This document shows, one piece after another, positions 1-8,677 of a DNA stretch of 37,148 nt. Made by a program: the position numbers and the translations under genes. The notes beneath the pieces are model-generated. The model was not told the origin of the DNA, ran no database searches, and saw only the letters and a list, made by a program, of their open reading frames with translations. The stretch's first letter is position 1; each line of letters begins with the position of its first letter. This stretch comes from Pseudomonas mandelii (lineage in GTDB: Bacteria; Pseudomonadota; Gammaproteobacteria; Pseudomonadales; Pseudomonadaceae): the NCBI RefSeq assembly GCF_002251635.1, contig NZ_NMOJ01000024.1, positions 11,993 through 49,140 on the forward strand. The letters are read 5' to 3'.

Positions 1-77
1 GGCAACCACTTTCTTTTATGCATAGTGCGCTCCTGATGGATCAGCCAGGCTGTCCATCTGTCATTGCCGGTGGGTGA

Positions 78-1085
78 TCAGAAACCTTCGAGAACGATCT
101 TGCCCTTGGCCTTGCCACTCTCCACCAACGCATGGGCGCGGCGCATATTGGCGGCGTTGATGGTGCCGAAATGCTCGCCGAGCGTTGTTTGAATCAACCC
201 TTCATCGATCAGGCTGGCGACACGATTGAGCAGGTGATGCTGGTTAATCATGTCCGGAGTTTCGAAGAGCGATCGGGTAAACATCAGCTCCCAATGCAGG
301 GACAGCGACTTGGTTTTGAGCGGCATCACATCCAGGCTTTGCGGGTCGTCAATCACCCCCAGACGCCCTTGCGGACGCAGCATTTCAACCAGTTGCTGAA
401 AATGGATTTCAGTGTGGGTAAGGCTCGCGATGTAACTGACAGACTCCAGGCCCAGTGCCTGCAATTGCGCCGGCATCGGTTGATGGTGGTCAATCACATG
501 GTGAGCGCCGAGTTGCCTGACCCAGTCGGCTGTTTCCGGGCGCGATGCAGTCGCGATGACCGTAAGGCCGGTGAGCTGGCGGGCCAGCTGAACCAGCATC
601 GAACCGACTCCACCGGACGCCCCGACGATGAGAAGGCACTTGCCCTCCCCCGAACCCTCGACGACACCGAGCCGGTCAAACAACAATTCCCAGGCAGTGA
701 TTGAGGTCAACGGCAACGCGGCCGCATCGGCTGCACTCAATGAACGAGGCTTGTGCCCGACGATCCGCTCATCGACCAGATGGAATTCGCTGTAGCTGCC
801 GGTGCGGGCAATCGAGCCTGCATAGAACACTTCATCACCCGGCTGAAACAGCGTCACCTCAGAGCCGACCTCGCGGACGATACCTGCCGCGTCCCACCCC
901 AGTATTTTCGGTTCCTTGGCGAAAGTGCCGGCGCGAACCTTGGTATCGACGGGGTTGACTGAAACGGCCCGCACTTCCACCAGCAGATCCTGGGGGCCGG
1001 GCGCAGGTTTAGGGACCTCGGCGTCCTGCAGGGATTGAGGATCTTCAATCGGTAAGCCGTGTTGGGTAAACGTAATCGCTTTCAT
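78..1085 (-). CDS. Zinc-type alcohol dehydrogenase / quinone oxidoreductase (MDR superfamily)
   Basis: Predicted NAD(P)H-dependent medium-chain oxidoreductase of the zinc-binding alcohol dehydrogenase / quinone reductase group, cytosolic. About 335 residues, the usual family length. The N-terminal GroES-like fold contains the typical SVNPVDTKVRAG segment near residue 45. The Rossmann nucleotide-binding motif GASGGVGS lies near residue 157. The classical catalytic-zinc cysteines are not evident, so it is more likely a quinone-oxidoreductase-like enzyme than a true zinc alcohol dehydrogenase. I chose the ATG at 1085; an in-frame GTG lies two codons upstream. It is divergent from the LysR gene at 1196, which probably controls it. 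Its last 45 codons recur at 15349-15490 fused to a kef fragment. Substrate unknown. Confidence 0.88.
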   Translation of the reverse strand: MKAITFTQHGLPIEDPQSLQDAEVPKPAPGPQDLLVEVRAVSVNPVDTKVRAGTFAKEPKILGWDAAGIVREVGSEVTLFQPGDEVFYAGSIARTGSYSEFHLVDERIVGHKPRSLSAADAAALPLTSITAWELLFDRLGVVEGSGEGKCLLIVGASGGVGSMLVQLARQLTGLTVIATASRPETADWVRQLGAHHVIDHHQPMPAQLQALGLESVSYIASLTHTEIHFQQLVEMLRPQGRLGVIDDPQSLDVMPLKTKSLSLHWELMFTRSLFETPDMINQHHLLNRVASLIDEGLIQTTLGEHFGTINAANMRRAHALVESGKAKGKIVLEGF

Positions 1086-1176
1086 GGACACTCGCTGACT
1101 AAGGGGTTGATGCCTGACGTTGCGAGTAGTTTTGTCTTCCCCACGGCAAAGAAAAACCGGCAGAATGCGCCAACAC

Positions 1177-1195
1177 TTTCACTGCTGGAGTGAAA
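1177..1195 (+). promoter_or_regulatory. Perfect inverted repeat overlapping the LysR ribosome-binding site
   Basis: Seven-base arms TTTCACT and AGTGAAA flank a five-base loop. The repeat sits in the intergenic region between the dehydrogenase and LysR genes and ends directly before the LysR ATG. It contains the GGAG Shine-Dalgarno at 1187-1190. It could be an operator for the regulator, or an mRNA hairpin that hides the ribosome-binding site. The repeat is seen directly; the role is inferred. Confidence 0.45.
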
Positions 1196-2086
1196 ATGAT
1201 CCGTATTGATGACCTCGGTCTGTTTCTTCGCAGTGCGGCCTTGGGGAGTTTTACCGCCGCAGCGCATGAGGCCGACCTGCTGCCGGGCCAGGTCGCTGCC
1301 GCGATCAAGCGTCTGGAGCGAGAATTGAACGTGCGTCTGTTCGCACGGACAACCCGAAGCCTCCGTCTGACGGCCGAAGGCGAGCAATATTTGCCCACCG
1401 CGCTGTCAGTGCTTGAGGCCTTGAAGCAAGGACGCGAAAACCTGCGCGGTGAAAACGCCCGCCTGCAAGGGGTGCTTCAAGTCTCCGCGCCGTCGGATCT
1501 GGGACGTAATGTGCTGTTGCCTTGGCTTTCGGCATTCCGACGCGAACACCCAGCGCTCAGCCTGCGCTTTTTCCTTTCCGACCAGGTGGCCGACCTCTTT
1601 CGCGATCCGGTGGATGTCGCCATTCGCTATGGCCTGAACGAAGACGCTAACTACATCGCGTTGCCGTTGGCGCCGTGGAATCGGCGCGTGCTGGTCGCAT
1701 CGCCTGACTATGTGGCGCGAAACGGCAGTCCACAGGCACCGGAGGATTTGCTGGATCACGCTTGCTTGCTGTATCTGCAAAACGGCCGAATCTACGACAA
1801 ATGGAACCTGGGCCACCGCACCGTGCAGGTGTCCGGGCCGCTGTTCAGTGACGACGCCGACATCGCCCGGCGCTGGGCCATCGAAGGCGAAGGCATCGCC
1901 TACAAATCCTGGCTGGATGTGAGTGCGGATGTCATGGCAGGACGGCTCGTGGTGTTGATGGAGAATCATCAGGGTGAGGGTTTACCGCTGAGTCTGGTGT
2001 GCGCGCACCGCAAACAGGTGTCCCCGGCAGTTTCCCGGCTCCATGCATGGTTGACGAGCCAGTTCGTTACGCTGAAGCCTGTTTGA
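1196..2086 (+). CDS. LysR-family transcriptional regulator
   Basis: DNA-binding regulator of about 296 residues. The N-terminal winged helix-turn-helix (residues 1-60) has the typical order: FLRSAALGSFTAAA, then a recognition helix with AAIKRLERELNVRLFARTTR. The C-terminal half is a periplasmic-binding-like effector domain (about 90-290). A GTG two codons upstream keeps the frame, but the ATG at 1196 is preceded by GGAG at good spacing and was preferred. Divergent orientation to the dehydrogenase suggests regulation of that gene. The 3' end overlaps the end of the convergent antiporter gene by about 105 bp, which is unusual. Effector unknown. Confidence 0.9.
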   Translation: MIRIDDLGLFLRSAALGSFTAAAHEADLLPGQVAAAIKRLERELNVRLFARTTRSLRLTAEGEQYLPTALSVLEALKQGRENLRGENARLQGVLQVSAPSDLGRNVLLPWLSAFRREHPALSLRFFLSDQVADLFRDPVDVAIRYGLNEDANYIALPLAPWNRRVLVASPDYVARNGSPQAPEDLLDHACLLYLQNGRIYDKWNLGHRTVQVSGPLFSDDADIARRWAIEGEGIAYKSWLDVSADVMAGRLVVLMENHQGEGLPLSLVCAHRKQVSPAVSRLHAWLTSQFVTLKPV

Positions 2087-3886
2087 CGTGGTCAGGGCTG
2101 CAGCATTCGCGTTCTCCCGCGCCTCAGGGTTCGGCGGCTCGATGCGCTCAATATTTCCCAGCACCAACGCTCGCCCGGCAAACAGCCCGCCCGATGTTTC
2201 CAAGGCAAAACGTTCGGCATCGCGTTTGCGCACTTCGTCGATCACCGCGTCGGCTTCGTGCTCCGACGCCCCCAGAGTCACCACGGCCTGACGGCCGAGC
2301 AGCAGGGCGGCCTCAAAGGTTTCCCGCACTATGTAGTCGGCGTCGTGTTTGACCAATTCCAGCGCATGTTCGCGGTCAAAAGCGCGTACCACCAATTTCA
2401 CCTGCGGGCAGAAGTGCCGCGTACTTTCGACAATGCGAGTCGCGGCTTTTTTATCGTCCACACAAACAATGATGGCGCGAGCGTGATGGGCGCCAGCGGC
2501 GTGCAATATTTCATGGCGGGCGCCATCGCCGTAATAGACCTTGAAACCATAGGGTGTCACGGCGCGGATGACCTCTGGATTTATATCGATGATGGAAATT
2601 TTCGCTCCCTGAGCGAGCGGCGCTTGGCAGGCAATCTGCCCCACACGGCCAAAACCGATGATGAGTACATTGCAGCGCAGATTCTGTGCGGCTTCCACAC
2701 CGTCCAGGGAAACGGTCCGCGCGCGAGCAAACCGTTTGTACAGCAATAAAGTCACCGGCGTTATGACCATGGAGAGCACCACAATAGCCGTCATATTGGC
2801 GTTGACTTCAGGACTGATGGCCCTGAGTTTGAGCGCTTCGGCAAACAGCACAAAAGCAAATTCGCCACCCTGCGCCATCAGCAAGGCGCGATCCAGCGCG
2901 TCGTCATGACCGCTTTTCGCGAGGCGCGCGACCGCATAAATACACAGCGCCTTGACCACCATCAGCGCCAGCACGCCGGAGATGATGAGCTTCCAGGCCT
3001 CGGCCACCAATTGCAGATCCAGCGACATGCCGACGCCGAGGAAAAACAGCCCCAGCAGCAGGCCGCGAAACGGCTCGATGTCGGCCTCCAACTGGTGGCG
3101 GAAAGTGGATTCGGACAGCAACACACCGGCCGCGAAAGCCCCCATCGCCATTGAAAGACCGCCGAGTTCCATCAGCAACGCTGCGCCCAACACAACCAGC
3201 AGCGCAGCGGCAGTCATTACCTCGCGCGCTTTGACTTGGGCCAATACCCGAAACAGGGGATTGAGCAGCCACAACCCGATGGCCACCAATGCACCCAAGG
3301 ACAGCGCTGCGATACCTATGCGTTGCCAAAGTGGAGACGTGGGTCCATTCGCCAACTCCGTGGGCGCCAGAAATGCCACCACCGCCAGCAAAGGGGCTAT
3401 CAACAGGTCTTCAAACAGCAAAATGGACACGACGTGCTGCCCTCTCGGCTCGGTAATGTCACCGCGTTCCGAGAGAACTTGCATAACCAGAGCCGTGGAG
3501 GTGAGTACAAAACCCGCTGCGCAGACAAATGACACCTGCCAAGAGAATCCGAAAGCCATGCCGACAAAAGTGAGCAGACATGCACTGACCACCACCTGCA
3601 GGCTGCCCAACCCAAAGATCTGCCTACGCAGGTCCCATAGGTGAGAGGGTTTCATCTCCAGGCCAATCACAAAAAGAAACATGACCACGCCCAACTCGGC
3701 CACCTCAAGGATGGTGTGGGGGTCATTGAAAAGTTGCAGTCCGAAGGGGCCAATGATCAGGCCCGCCGCCAGGTAACCGACCACTGAGCCGAGCCCGATG
3801 CGTTTGAACAGCGGCACTACCAGCACGGCGGCGGCAAGCAAAATGACGACGCCCAATAATTGTCCTGCATTGCCTTCAACGGCCAT
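1982..3886 (-). CDS. CPA2-family K+/H+ antiporter with RCK domain (KefB/KefC type)
   Basis: Inner-membrane potassium/proton antiporter of the monovalent cation:proton antiporter-2 family, about 634 residues. The first 380 or so are strongly hydrophobic and form the exchanger domain. A cytosolic TrkA-N/RCK domain follows, starting at NVLIIGFGRVGQ (about 405-425), with an acidic nucleotide-pocket segment SIIDINPEV. The ATG at 3886 was chosen over the one at 3901 because GAGGG lies eight bases before it. The last 33 residues are encoded opposite the 3' end of the LysR gene and look like a read-through extension. Gene order clpG-like > psiE-like > kef resembles stress-tolerance islands, where a Kef antiporter accompanies psiE. 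The first 150 or so codons are duplicated at 15490-15945. Confidence 0.9.
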   Translation of the reverse strand: MAVEGNAGQLLGVVILLAAAVLVVPLFKRIGLGSVVGYLAAGLIIGPFGLQLFNDPHTILEVAELGVVMFLFVIGLEMKPSHLWDLRRQIFGLGSLQVVVSACLLTFVGMAFGFSWQVSFVCAAGFVLTSTALVMQVLSERGDITEPRGQHVVSILLFEDLLIAPLLAVVAFLAPTELANGPTSPLWQRIGIAALSLGALVAIGLWLLNPLFRVLAQVKAREVMTAAALLVVLGAALLMELGGLSMAMGAFAAGVLLSESTFRHQLEADIEPFRGLLLGLFFLGVGMSLDLQLVAEAWKLIISGVLALMVVKALCIYAVARLAKSGHDDALDRALLMAQGGEFAFVLFAEALKLRAISPEVNANMTAIVVLSMVITPVTLLLYKRFARARTVSLDGVEAAQNLRCNVLIIGFGRVGQIACQAPLAQGAKISIIDINPEVIRAVTPYGFKVYYGDGARHEILHAAGAHHARAIIVCVDDKKAATRIVESTRHFCPQVKLVVRAFDREHALELVKHDADYIVRETFEAALLLGRQAVVTLGASEHEADAVIDEVRKRDAERFALETSGGLFAGRALVLGNIERIEPPNPEARENANAAALTTSNRLQRNELARQPCMEPGNCRGHLFAVRAHQTQR

Positions 3887-4020
3887 AGCATTGACCCTCA
3901 TCCCACATCAGGACCGGTAATGCTTCCACGGCCAGGCGTGTTGAGCAGAGCTTTCAAGCTGAGCGCTCAGTTCTGCAAATTCTTCTGGACTAAGCACCAG
4001 ATCCGGAGCGTTCACCAAGA
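3421..4020. repeat. Left copy of long direct repeat (kef 5' part plus upstream small ORF)
   Basis: This stretch matches 15490-16080 in the same orientation with only scattered differences by eye (above 90 percent over long runs). It covers the 5' third of the kef gene and the 110 bp upstream. The two copies lie about 12 kb apart and bracket the clp-to-oxidoreductase block. Confidence 0.85.
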
Positions 4021-4027
4021 ATTGTAG
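3908..4027 (-). pseudogene. 3' remnant of a small ORF upstream of kef
   Basis: About 39 codons ending in a TGA just upstream of the kef start, in the same frame as, and directly after, the TAG of the psiE-like gene. The peptide includes LSPEEFAELSAQLESS and ends HAWPWKHYRS. The same peptide, with mainly third-position DNA changes, is encoded at 15967-16152. That pattern indicates this was once a selected coding sequence. No start codon of its own is apparent here. Function not recognised. Confidence 0.5.
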
Positions 4028-4534
4028 CTATTCATCCTTATCACTTTCTCGTAAGTCATCCTTATCACGCTCTCGTAAGAGCCAGCAGACGATGCCGAGT
4101 ACCAGGGTGGCAAATCCTAGTGCGGCAATGGTGAGCGCAGGAGTAGCGGCAGAATCGAGAATAACGAACTTCCGGCTGAGCGCCAGCAGGGCGATCAACA
4201 GCACTGTGCGAACCTGAACGATGCTGTTGCGTCTTAAGGCGGGGCGCACAATCGAATGCTTGAACTCCAGGGCTATCAGCACGGTGAAGATTGAGCCAAA
4301 GAGGGCCTGGAAAACATCGTGGTCCAGAGGATCAATCGCACCACTGATCAACAACGGCACGACCCTGCGACAGAGCTGCAGTAGCGCCATCATAATCACA
4401 GACGCGATGATGAGACTGAGCGCAAGAACAACCAATTGTTCGAAACGTTCGTAAGCACTCATCAGCGCCCACTGAAGTCTGAAATTTTTCAGCGTCGAGT
4501 TGCGCTCACGCCTTTCAGAATCAGGCTTTGACAC
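4028..4534 (-). CDS. PsiE-family (phosphate-starvation-inducible) membrane protein
   Basis: Small inner-membrane protein of about 168 residues with four predicted membrane segments. The core between them, with FQALFGSIFTVLIALEF and VRTVLLIALLALSRKFVILD, is characteristic of the PsiE family. The biochemical role of that family is not established. The reading frame is open upstream to a TTG at 4579, but the GTG at 4534 has a near-perfect GGAGGG five bases before it and was chosen. The C-terminus is highly charged, with a repeated DKDDLRESDKDE-like tail. It lies 53 bp downstream of the clpG-like gene and upstream of kef on the same strand, so the three are probably co-transcribed. A psiE-kef pair is a known part of the transmissible stress-tolerance locus. 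Confidence 0.8.
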   Translation of the reverse strand: MSKPDSERRERNSTLKNFRLQWALMSAYERFEQLVVLALSLIIASVIMMALLQLCRRVVPLLISGAIDPLDHDVFQALFGSIFTVLIALEFKHSIVRPALRRNSIVQVRTVLLIALLALSRKFVILDSAATPALTIAALGFATLVLGIVCWLLRERDKDDLRESDKDE

Positions 4535-4587
4535 GATAACCCTCCACACTTGCGTCTTCAGTCTGCCGGGCCCGTCCAAGCATGAGG

Positions 4588-7350
4588 CTAAGTCCCAGTC
4601 TCCGCGGCAGGTGTCAGATCATCCGATTGGCCAGGTGGACTACCCTTTTCGGAAGTCTTTGACGCATCCACCTCGACCTTTTTGAAGACCACTTCGCCAC
4701 GCTCTTTGTCGTAACCCAACTCGACACTGTCGCCGGCTTTCAGCTTGCCAGCGAGCATTTCCTTCGCAAGCCGCGTTTCGACGGTCTGGCGAATCTGACG
4801 TTTCAACTCGCGCGCGCCAAACTCTGGCTGATAACCAACGTCCGCCAGATGATCAATGAGTGAGCCATCAACTTTCACTGTAATGTTCTGTGCAGCTGCG
4901 GTTCGAATGACCCGATCAAGCTGAATGTTCACAATCGATCGGATGTTGTCACGGGTAAGGGCATGAAACACGATGATGTCATCAATACGGTTCAGGAATT
5001 CGGGACGAAAATGCCCTTTCAAGACTCCCATCAATTCATTACGTAACGCTTTTTCCGTAAGGCGTTCATCTTCAGGGCGCTCGAGATTCTCCATGATGAT
5101 GGGAGAGCCCAGGTTACTGGTGGCAATGATGATCGTATTGCTGAAGTCCACAACACGTCCCTTGCCGTCCGTGAGACGCCCATCGTCGAATACCTGAAGC
5201 AATACGTTGCTCACATCGGGATGCGCCTTCTCGATCTCGTCGAGCAGAATCACACTGTAGGGCTTGCGGCGGACACGCTCTGTCAACTGACCGCCCTCGT
5301 CGTATCCCACATAACCGGGTGGCGCACCGATCAACCGAGCAACTGCATGACGCTCCATGTACTCCGACATATCAATACGAATGATCGATTGCTCGTCACC
5401 AAACACCGTTTCCGCCAACGCTTTGGCAAGTTCAGTTTTGCCGACGCCCGTAGGGCCAAGAAAGAGAAACGTGGCAATAGGTCTGTTGGCTTGGCCAAGA
5501 CCGGCCCTAGACAACCGAACGGCATCGCTGACTGCGAGCACAGCATCTTCCTGCCCCACCAGCCGATCACGCAAAGTGTCTTCCATATTCAAAAGCTTTT
5601 GACGCTCTTCCTGCGTAAGTTCGGTCACAGGAATACCGGTGAGACGGGACAACACCTCGGCAATTGACTCCAGGGTCACCTCAAGGGTTTCGGAACCTGT
5701 CTTGCGCTGCCAAGCTTCTGTTTCCTCTCCCAGTTGCGCTTGTTTTTGACCAATGCGTTCTTCAAAGCCTTTGGATTCATCAAAACGTTTACGGGAGGAT
5801 GCATAATCCTGTTCACGTTTAAGTTGCGTAATCTCGGCTTCAAGCTCCTGGATGCTGGCCGGCCTTGACGAGGAACTGATTCGAACGCGGGCCGCGGCCT
5901 GATCGATTAGGTCTATGGCTTTATCCGGCAAATAGCGCGAGGTGATGTAACGATCCGACAGCTCTGCTGCCGCCACAAATGCTTCATCGGCGAATGTGAC
6001 TTGATGGTGAGCCTCAAGCTTGTCGCGCAGCCCACGCAGGATAATGATGGTCTGCTCTACGGTGGGTTCGGCTATCAGCACAGGCTGAAAACGTCGTTCA
6101 AGCGCTGCGTCTTTTTCGATGTGCTTTTGATACTCATTGAGTGTCGTCGCACCGATCAAGCTAAGCTCTCCGCGTGCCAATGCGGGTTTGAGTACGTTGG
6201 CAATATCGAGGCCGCCCTCCTCACCACCCTGCCCCGCGCCAACGATCGTATGTAACTCGTCGATGAACAGAATAAGCTCCGAGCTTTTTGCGGCGACTTC
6301 ATCAAGCAGTTGCTTGGCTCGCTCCTCAAATTCACCACGATATTTAGAGCCCGCAACCATTGAGTTCAGATTGACTTCAACAAGCCGCCTGCCACGCAGA
6401 ATCTCAGGGACATCGCCCTTTACTATTCGTTGTGCAAGCCCTTCAACGATGGCTGTTTTACCGACGCCAGGTTCGCCGATAAGAACCGGATTGTTCTTTC
6501 TGCGCCGCGCCAGCACCTCGATGGTATTTTCGATTTCCTGCGCGCGCCCCAGTACGGGATCGAGTTTGCCCTCACGAGCCAGTGACGTCAGGTCGCGACC
6601 GAACTTGTCGAGTGTCGGTGTTCCCGTCGGGGTGTCGACTCGCCCATCCTCAGCCCCCTTACCCACCACCTTGACCACCTTCTGCCGCAAGGCTTCAGGC
6701 GTTACGCCGTATTTTTTAAGCAATGTCCCGGCGATACTTTCTGGTACAGAGGCAAGCCCGATCAACAAATGCTCTGGGCCAACGTACGAATGTCCTAAAT
6801 CACGAGATGCCTGGAACGCAAAATTGAAAACTTTCTTTAACCGTGGCGAAATGCTCATCTGGTCCACCGGGGCCTGGGCCTCCGCTGTGCCCCTCTGAGC
6901 ATGTTGATCGATGTAGCCTTTGATCTCGTCCGGAGAAAGCTTCAGCTCCTTAAGCAACGCCGTACCCACATCGGTATCCGCAAGCACATACAACAAATGC
7001 TCAGTATCGAGCTCGCTACGGTTGAGCTCATGGGCTTTCTCACCCGCGCGTTGCAGGATTTCCAGCGTCTGGGAACTGAATGCATCGGTTGCATCGACAG
7101 ATTCTCGAGGCACTTGCGCAGAGAGCCTGAAGTCATCACCCGCTTGATCCTTTGCTCCGCCCATGCTGTCGAAAAAGCGGGACACACCCCCGCCCAGTAG
7201 AGAGTCGAATGGATTCAACATGCTTTGATGGCGTAAGAGTTGACGGTAATCGTGGTCGCAAATGGACATTGTCCTGGCTTGGCCATTTTGCGATACGGTC
7301 ACTCGCGCTACAGCGGGTCTCGCATTACATATTTCACAGAGAGTAGCCAT
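4588..7350 (-). CDS. ClpG/ClpK-like AAA+ disaggregase (Hsp100 family)
   Basis: Hsp100 unfoldase of 920 residues, cytosolic. N-terminal zinc-finger-like motif C5-x2-C8-x22-C31-x-H33; then a Clp N-domain repeat pair (about 90-235); AAA-1 with Walker A GEPGVGKT near 292; a short ClpC-size coiled middle domain (about 495-560); AAA-2 with Walker A GPTGVGKT near 630 and pore loop GYVG near 678; and a polar C-terminal tail. The AAA-2 segment between ATSNLGS and [10 protein letters not shown] lacks any IGF/VGF/IGL tripeptide, the loop that docks ClpP in ClpA, ClpC and ClpX. The long ClpB middle domain is also absent. This combination matches the autonomous ClpG/ClpK disaggregases linked to heat tolerance. 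Sits first in the clp-psiE-kef unit. ClpC is the alternative label an automatic annotation might give. Confidence 0.85.
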   Translation of the reverse strand: MATLCEICNARPAVARVTVSQNGQARTMSICDHDYRQLLRHQSMLNPFDSLLGGGVSRFFDSMGGAKDQAGDDFRLSAQVPRESVDATDAFSSQTLEILQRAGEKAHELNRSELDTEHLLYVLADTDVGTALLKELKLSPDEIKGYIDQHAQRGTAEAQAPVDQMSISPRLKKVFNFAFQASRDLGHSYVGPEHLLIGLASVPESIAGTLLKKYGVTPEALRQKVVKVVGKGAEDGRVDTPTGTPTLDKFGRDLTSLAREGKLDPVLGRAQEIENTIEVLARRRKNNPVLIGEPGVGKTAIVEGLAQRIVKGDVPEILRGRRLVEVNLNSMVAGSKYRGEFEERAKQLLDEVAAKSSELILFIDELHTIVGAGQGGEEGGLDIANVLKPALARGELSLIGATTLNEYQKHIEKDAALERRFQPVLIAEPTVEQTIIILRGLRDKLEAHHQVTFADEAFVAAAELSDRYITSRYLPDKAIDLIDQAAARVRISSSSRPASIQELEAEITQLKREQDYASSRKRFDESKGFEERIGQKQAQLGEETEAWQRKTGSETLEVTLESIAEVLSRLTGIPVTELTQEERQKLLNMEDTLRDRLVGQEDAVLAVSDAVRLSRAGLGQANRPIATFLFLGPTGVGKTELAKALAETVFGDEQSIIRIDMSEYMERHAVARLIGAPPGYVGYDEGGQLTERVRRKPYSVILLDEIEKAHPDVSNVLLQVFDDGRLTDGKGRVVDFSNTIIIATSNLGSPIIMENLERPEDERLTEKALRNELMGVLKGHFRPEFLNRIDDIIVFHALTRDNIRSIVNIQLDRVIRTAAAQNITVKVDGSLIDHLADVGYQPEFGARELKRQIRQTVETRLAKEMLAGKLKAGDSVELGYDKERGEVVFKKVEVDASKTSEKGSPPGQSDDLTPAAETGT

Positions 7351-7638
7351 GATGAGTTGTCTCCAAAGATGGATAACACGGACTCATTCGGATGGATCTA
7401 CGTCCCCGTAAACGATGCTCAAGACATAGGGGCATGAGATCCGCAATACGCTGAGATTGCTCAGGAAGACGATTACGTTGGAGGGAATGGTAGTCTCGGC
7501 AGACGACGCCATCCAATAACGATAGTCGGATCTCATCCAAACACGCTATGGGCGACCCAGGATACCGACGAACGACGTCTGATAAATTCGTGCTCAAAAA
7601 TACCGCCAGTCGTAAACCACCAACTCATCAGCAAATGA
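7351..7638. other. Intergenic region upstream of the clpG-like gene
   Basis: About 290 bp upstream of the disaggregase with no gene I can support. It should hold the leftward promoter. On the minus strand CTTGAG (around 7424-7429) and CCCCTAT occur, which resemble parts of a sigma-32 promoter, but the order and spacing do not fit the consensus. A minus-strand open frame at 7334-7597 has no family I recognise. Confidence 0.4.
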
Positions 7639-7746
7639 GGCTATGGAATCACCAGCGTGATCGAGCAACGATTCGATGTCGGAATTCGCAGGGGCGAATC
7701 GATCAGCAAGGACATGATTGCGGTTCGCACCAAAACCATCGGATAA
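7639..7746 (+). pseudogene. Fragment of a LysR-family regulator (effector domain)
   Basis: One frame reads GYGITSVIEQRFDVGIRRGE followed by SISKDMIAVRTK, then a stop at 7744. This is the highly recognisable mid-part of LysR substrate-binding domains (pattern DYGLTDIVAERFDAGIRLGE..KDMIAVR). A stop precedes it and no DNA-binding domain is left. It directly precedes the efflux-factor remnant. The family match is from memory of the conserved pattern; a BLASTX search would settle it. Confidence 0.65.
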
Positions 7747-7764
7747 AAAAACCGCCGAAAATGA

Positions 7765-8087
7765 CAGCAAAAGAACGAGCGCGCGAGATCTTGCCTGCAC
7801 TGGAGGAAACGGAGAACGCGTTCAGCGATTACGGCAAGCGCCAACAACGACTATAGTCAATGGTGCGCCAGAGCGAATCCAGCCTTTCCGCTACCAACCT
7901 GGCCTCAATCCAATACCGCGAAGGCACGGCTGATCTCCTCGTGCTTCTTGATGCGGATCGTGAACGTCTCGCAACCGAAGACACTTAGGCTCAGGCCTCG
8001 AACGAGGTGTATCGAGGCATCGTCGCCATTTATAAATCACTTGGCGGTGGATGGAGTTATCCCCCCGGGCAAGTCGTATCCCGCTGA
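7765..8087 (+). pseudogene. Remnant of an RND outer-membrane efflux factor (OprM/NodT family), C-terminal part
   Basis: A single reading frame carries the C-terminal signature of outer-membrane factors. It reads ALEETENAFSDYGKRQQRL, then ASIQYREGTADLLVLLDADR, then VAIYKSLGGGW and a terminal stop at 8085. Two in-frame TAG codons interrupt it (7854-7856 and 7986-7988), so it cannot yield the full segment. The rest of the gene is missing. These proteins form the outer-membrane channel of tripartite multidrug or metal efflux pumps; no inner-membrane or adaptor partner is present in the window. Confidence 0.75.
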
Positions 8088-8123
8088 GCAGACCCCAACC
8101 GCCCATCTATAAGGGCTCAAGCC

Positions 8124-8660
8124 ATGCACACTTCAGAATTGGATGATGCGAAAGAAACGAATGGCGACCTGGTTCAGGGGCCGCTGCCGGCCGGCACTGT
8201 CGCGCCCGACTTCACTCTGTACGCAACCCCTGATCAGCAGTTGTCCCTGCGCGGGCTAAAGGGAAATCCCGTGATACTGGCGTTTTATCCCGCAGACTGG
8301 ACTTCGGTTTGTGGCGACCAACTGACCTTGTACAACCAATTGCTACCCACATTCAGAGAATACGGTGCGACGCTACTGGGTATCTCGGTTGACAGCGCTT
8401 GGTGTCATCAGGCCTTTTCCAAAGATCGGAATTTTCACTTCAGCCTGCTCGCCGATTTCGAGCCCAAAGGGGCTGTGGCGCGACAGTATGGAGCGTACGA
8501 CTCCCACCTGGGAGTTTGTAAGCGGGCGTTGTTCGTGATTGACAAGGAGGGAGTGATCGCCTGGAGCTACATCTCACCAATGGCAATCAATCCGGGGGCG
8601 GACGGCATTCTGGATGCGCTGGATGCTCTGGCGAATTCATCACAATGCACGCCAACCTAA
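8124..8660 (+). CDS. Peroxiredoxin (AhpC/TSA family)
   Basis: Thiol peroxidase of 178 residues that would reduce hydrogen peroxide and organic hydroperoxides; cytosolic, with no signal peptide. The thioredoxin-fold core GTVAPDFTLYATPDQQLSLR leads to the active-site region FYPADWTSVCGDQL, where the peroxidatic cysteine is near residue 66. This matches the family pattern PxDxTxxC. A later cysteine in LGVCKRALFVID could act as the resolving residue. The gene follows the efflux remnant and overlaps a possible upstream start of the next gene; the pair probably forms an operon with the DsbA-like gene. Shine-Dalgarno is weak (AAGG). Confidence 0.88.
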   Translation: MHTSELDDAKETNGDLVQGPLPAGTVAPDFTLYATPDQQLSLRGLKGNPVILAFYPADWTSVCGDQLTLYNQLLPTFREYGATLLGISVDSAWCHQAFSKDRNFHFSLLADFEPKGAVARQYGAYDSHLGVCKRALFVIDKEGVIAWSYISPMAINPGADGILDALDALANSSQCTPT

Positions 8661-8677
8661 AATTAACAGGTGATCCC

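Noticed and set aside
7410-7470. Sigma-32-type heat-shock promoter upstream of the clpG-like gene
   Set aside because: CTTGAG and CCCCTAT occur on the correct strand, but in the wrong order and spacing for a heat-shock promoter.
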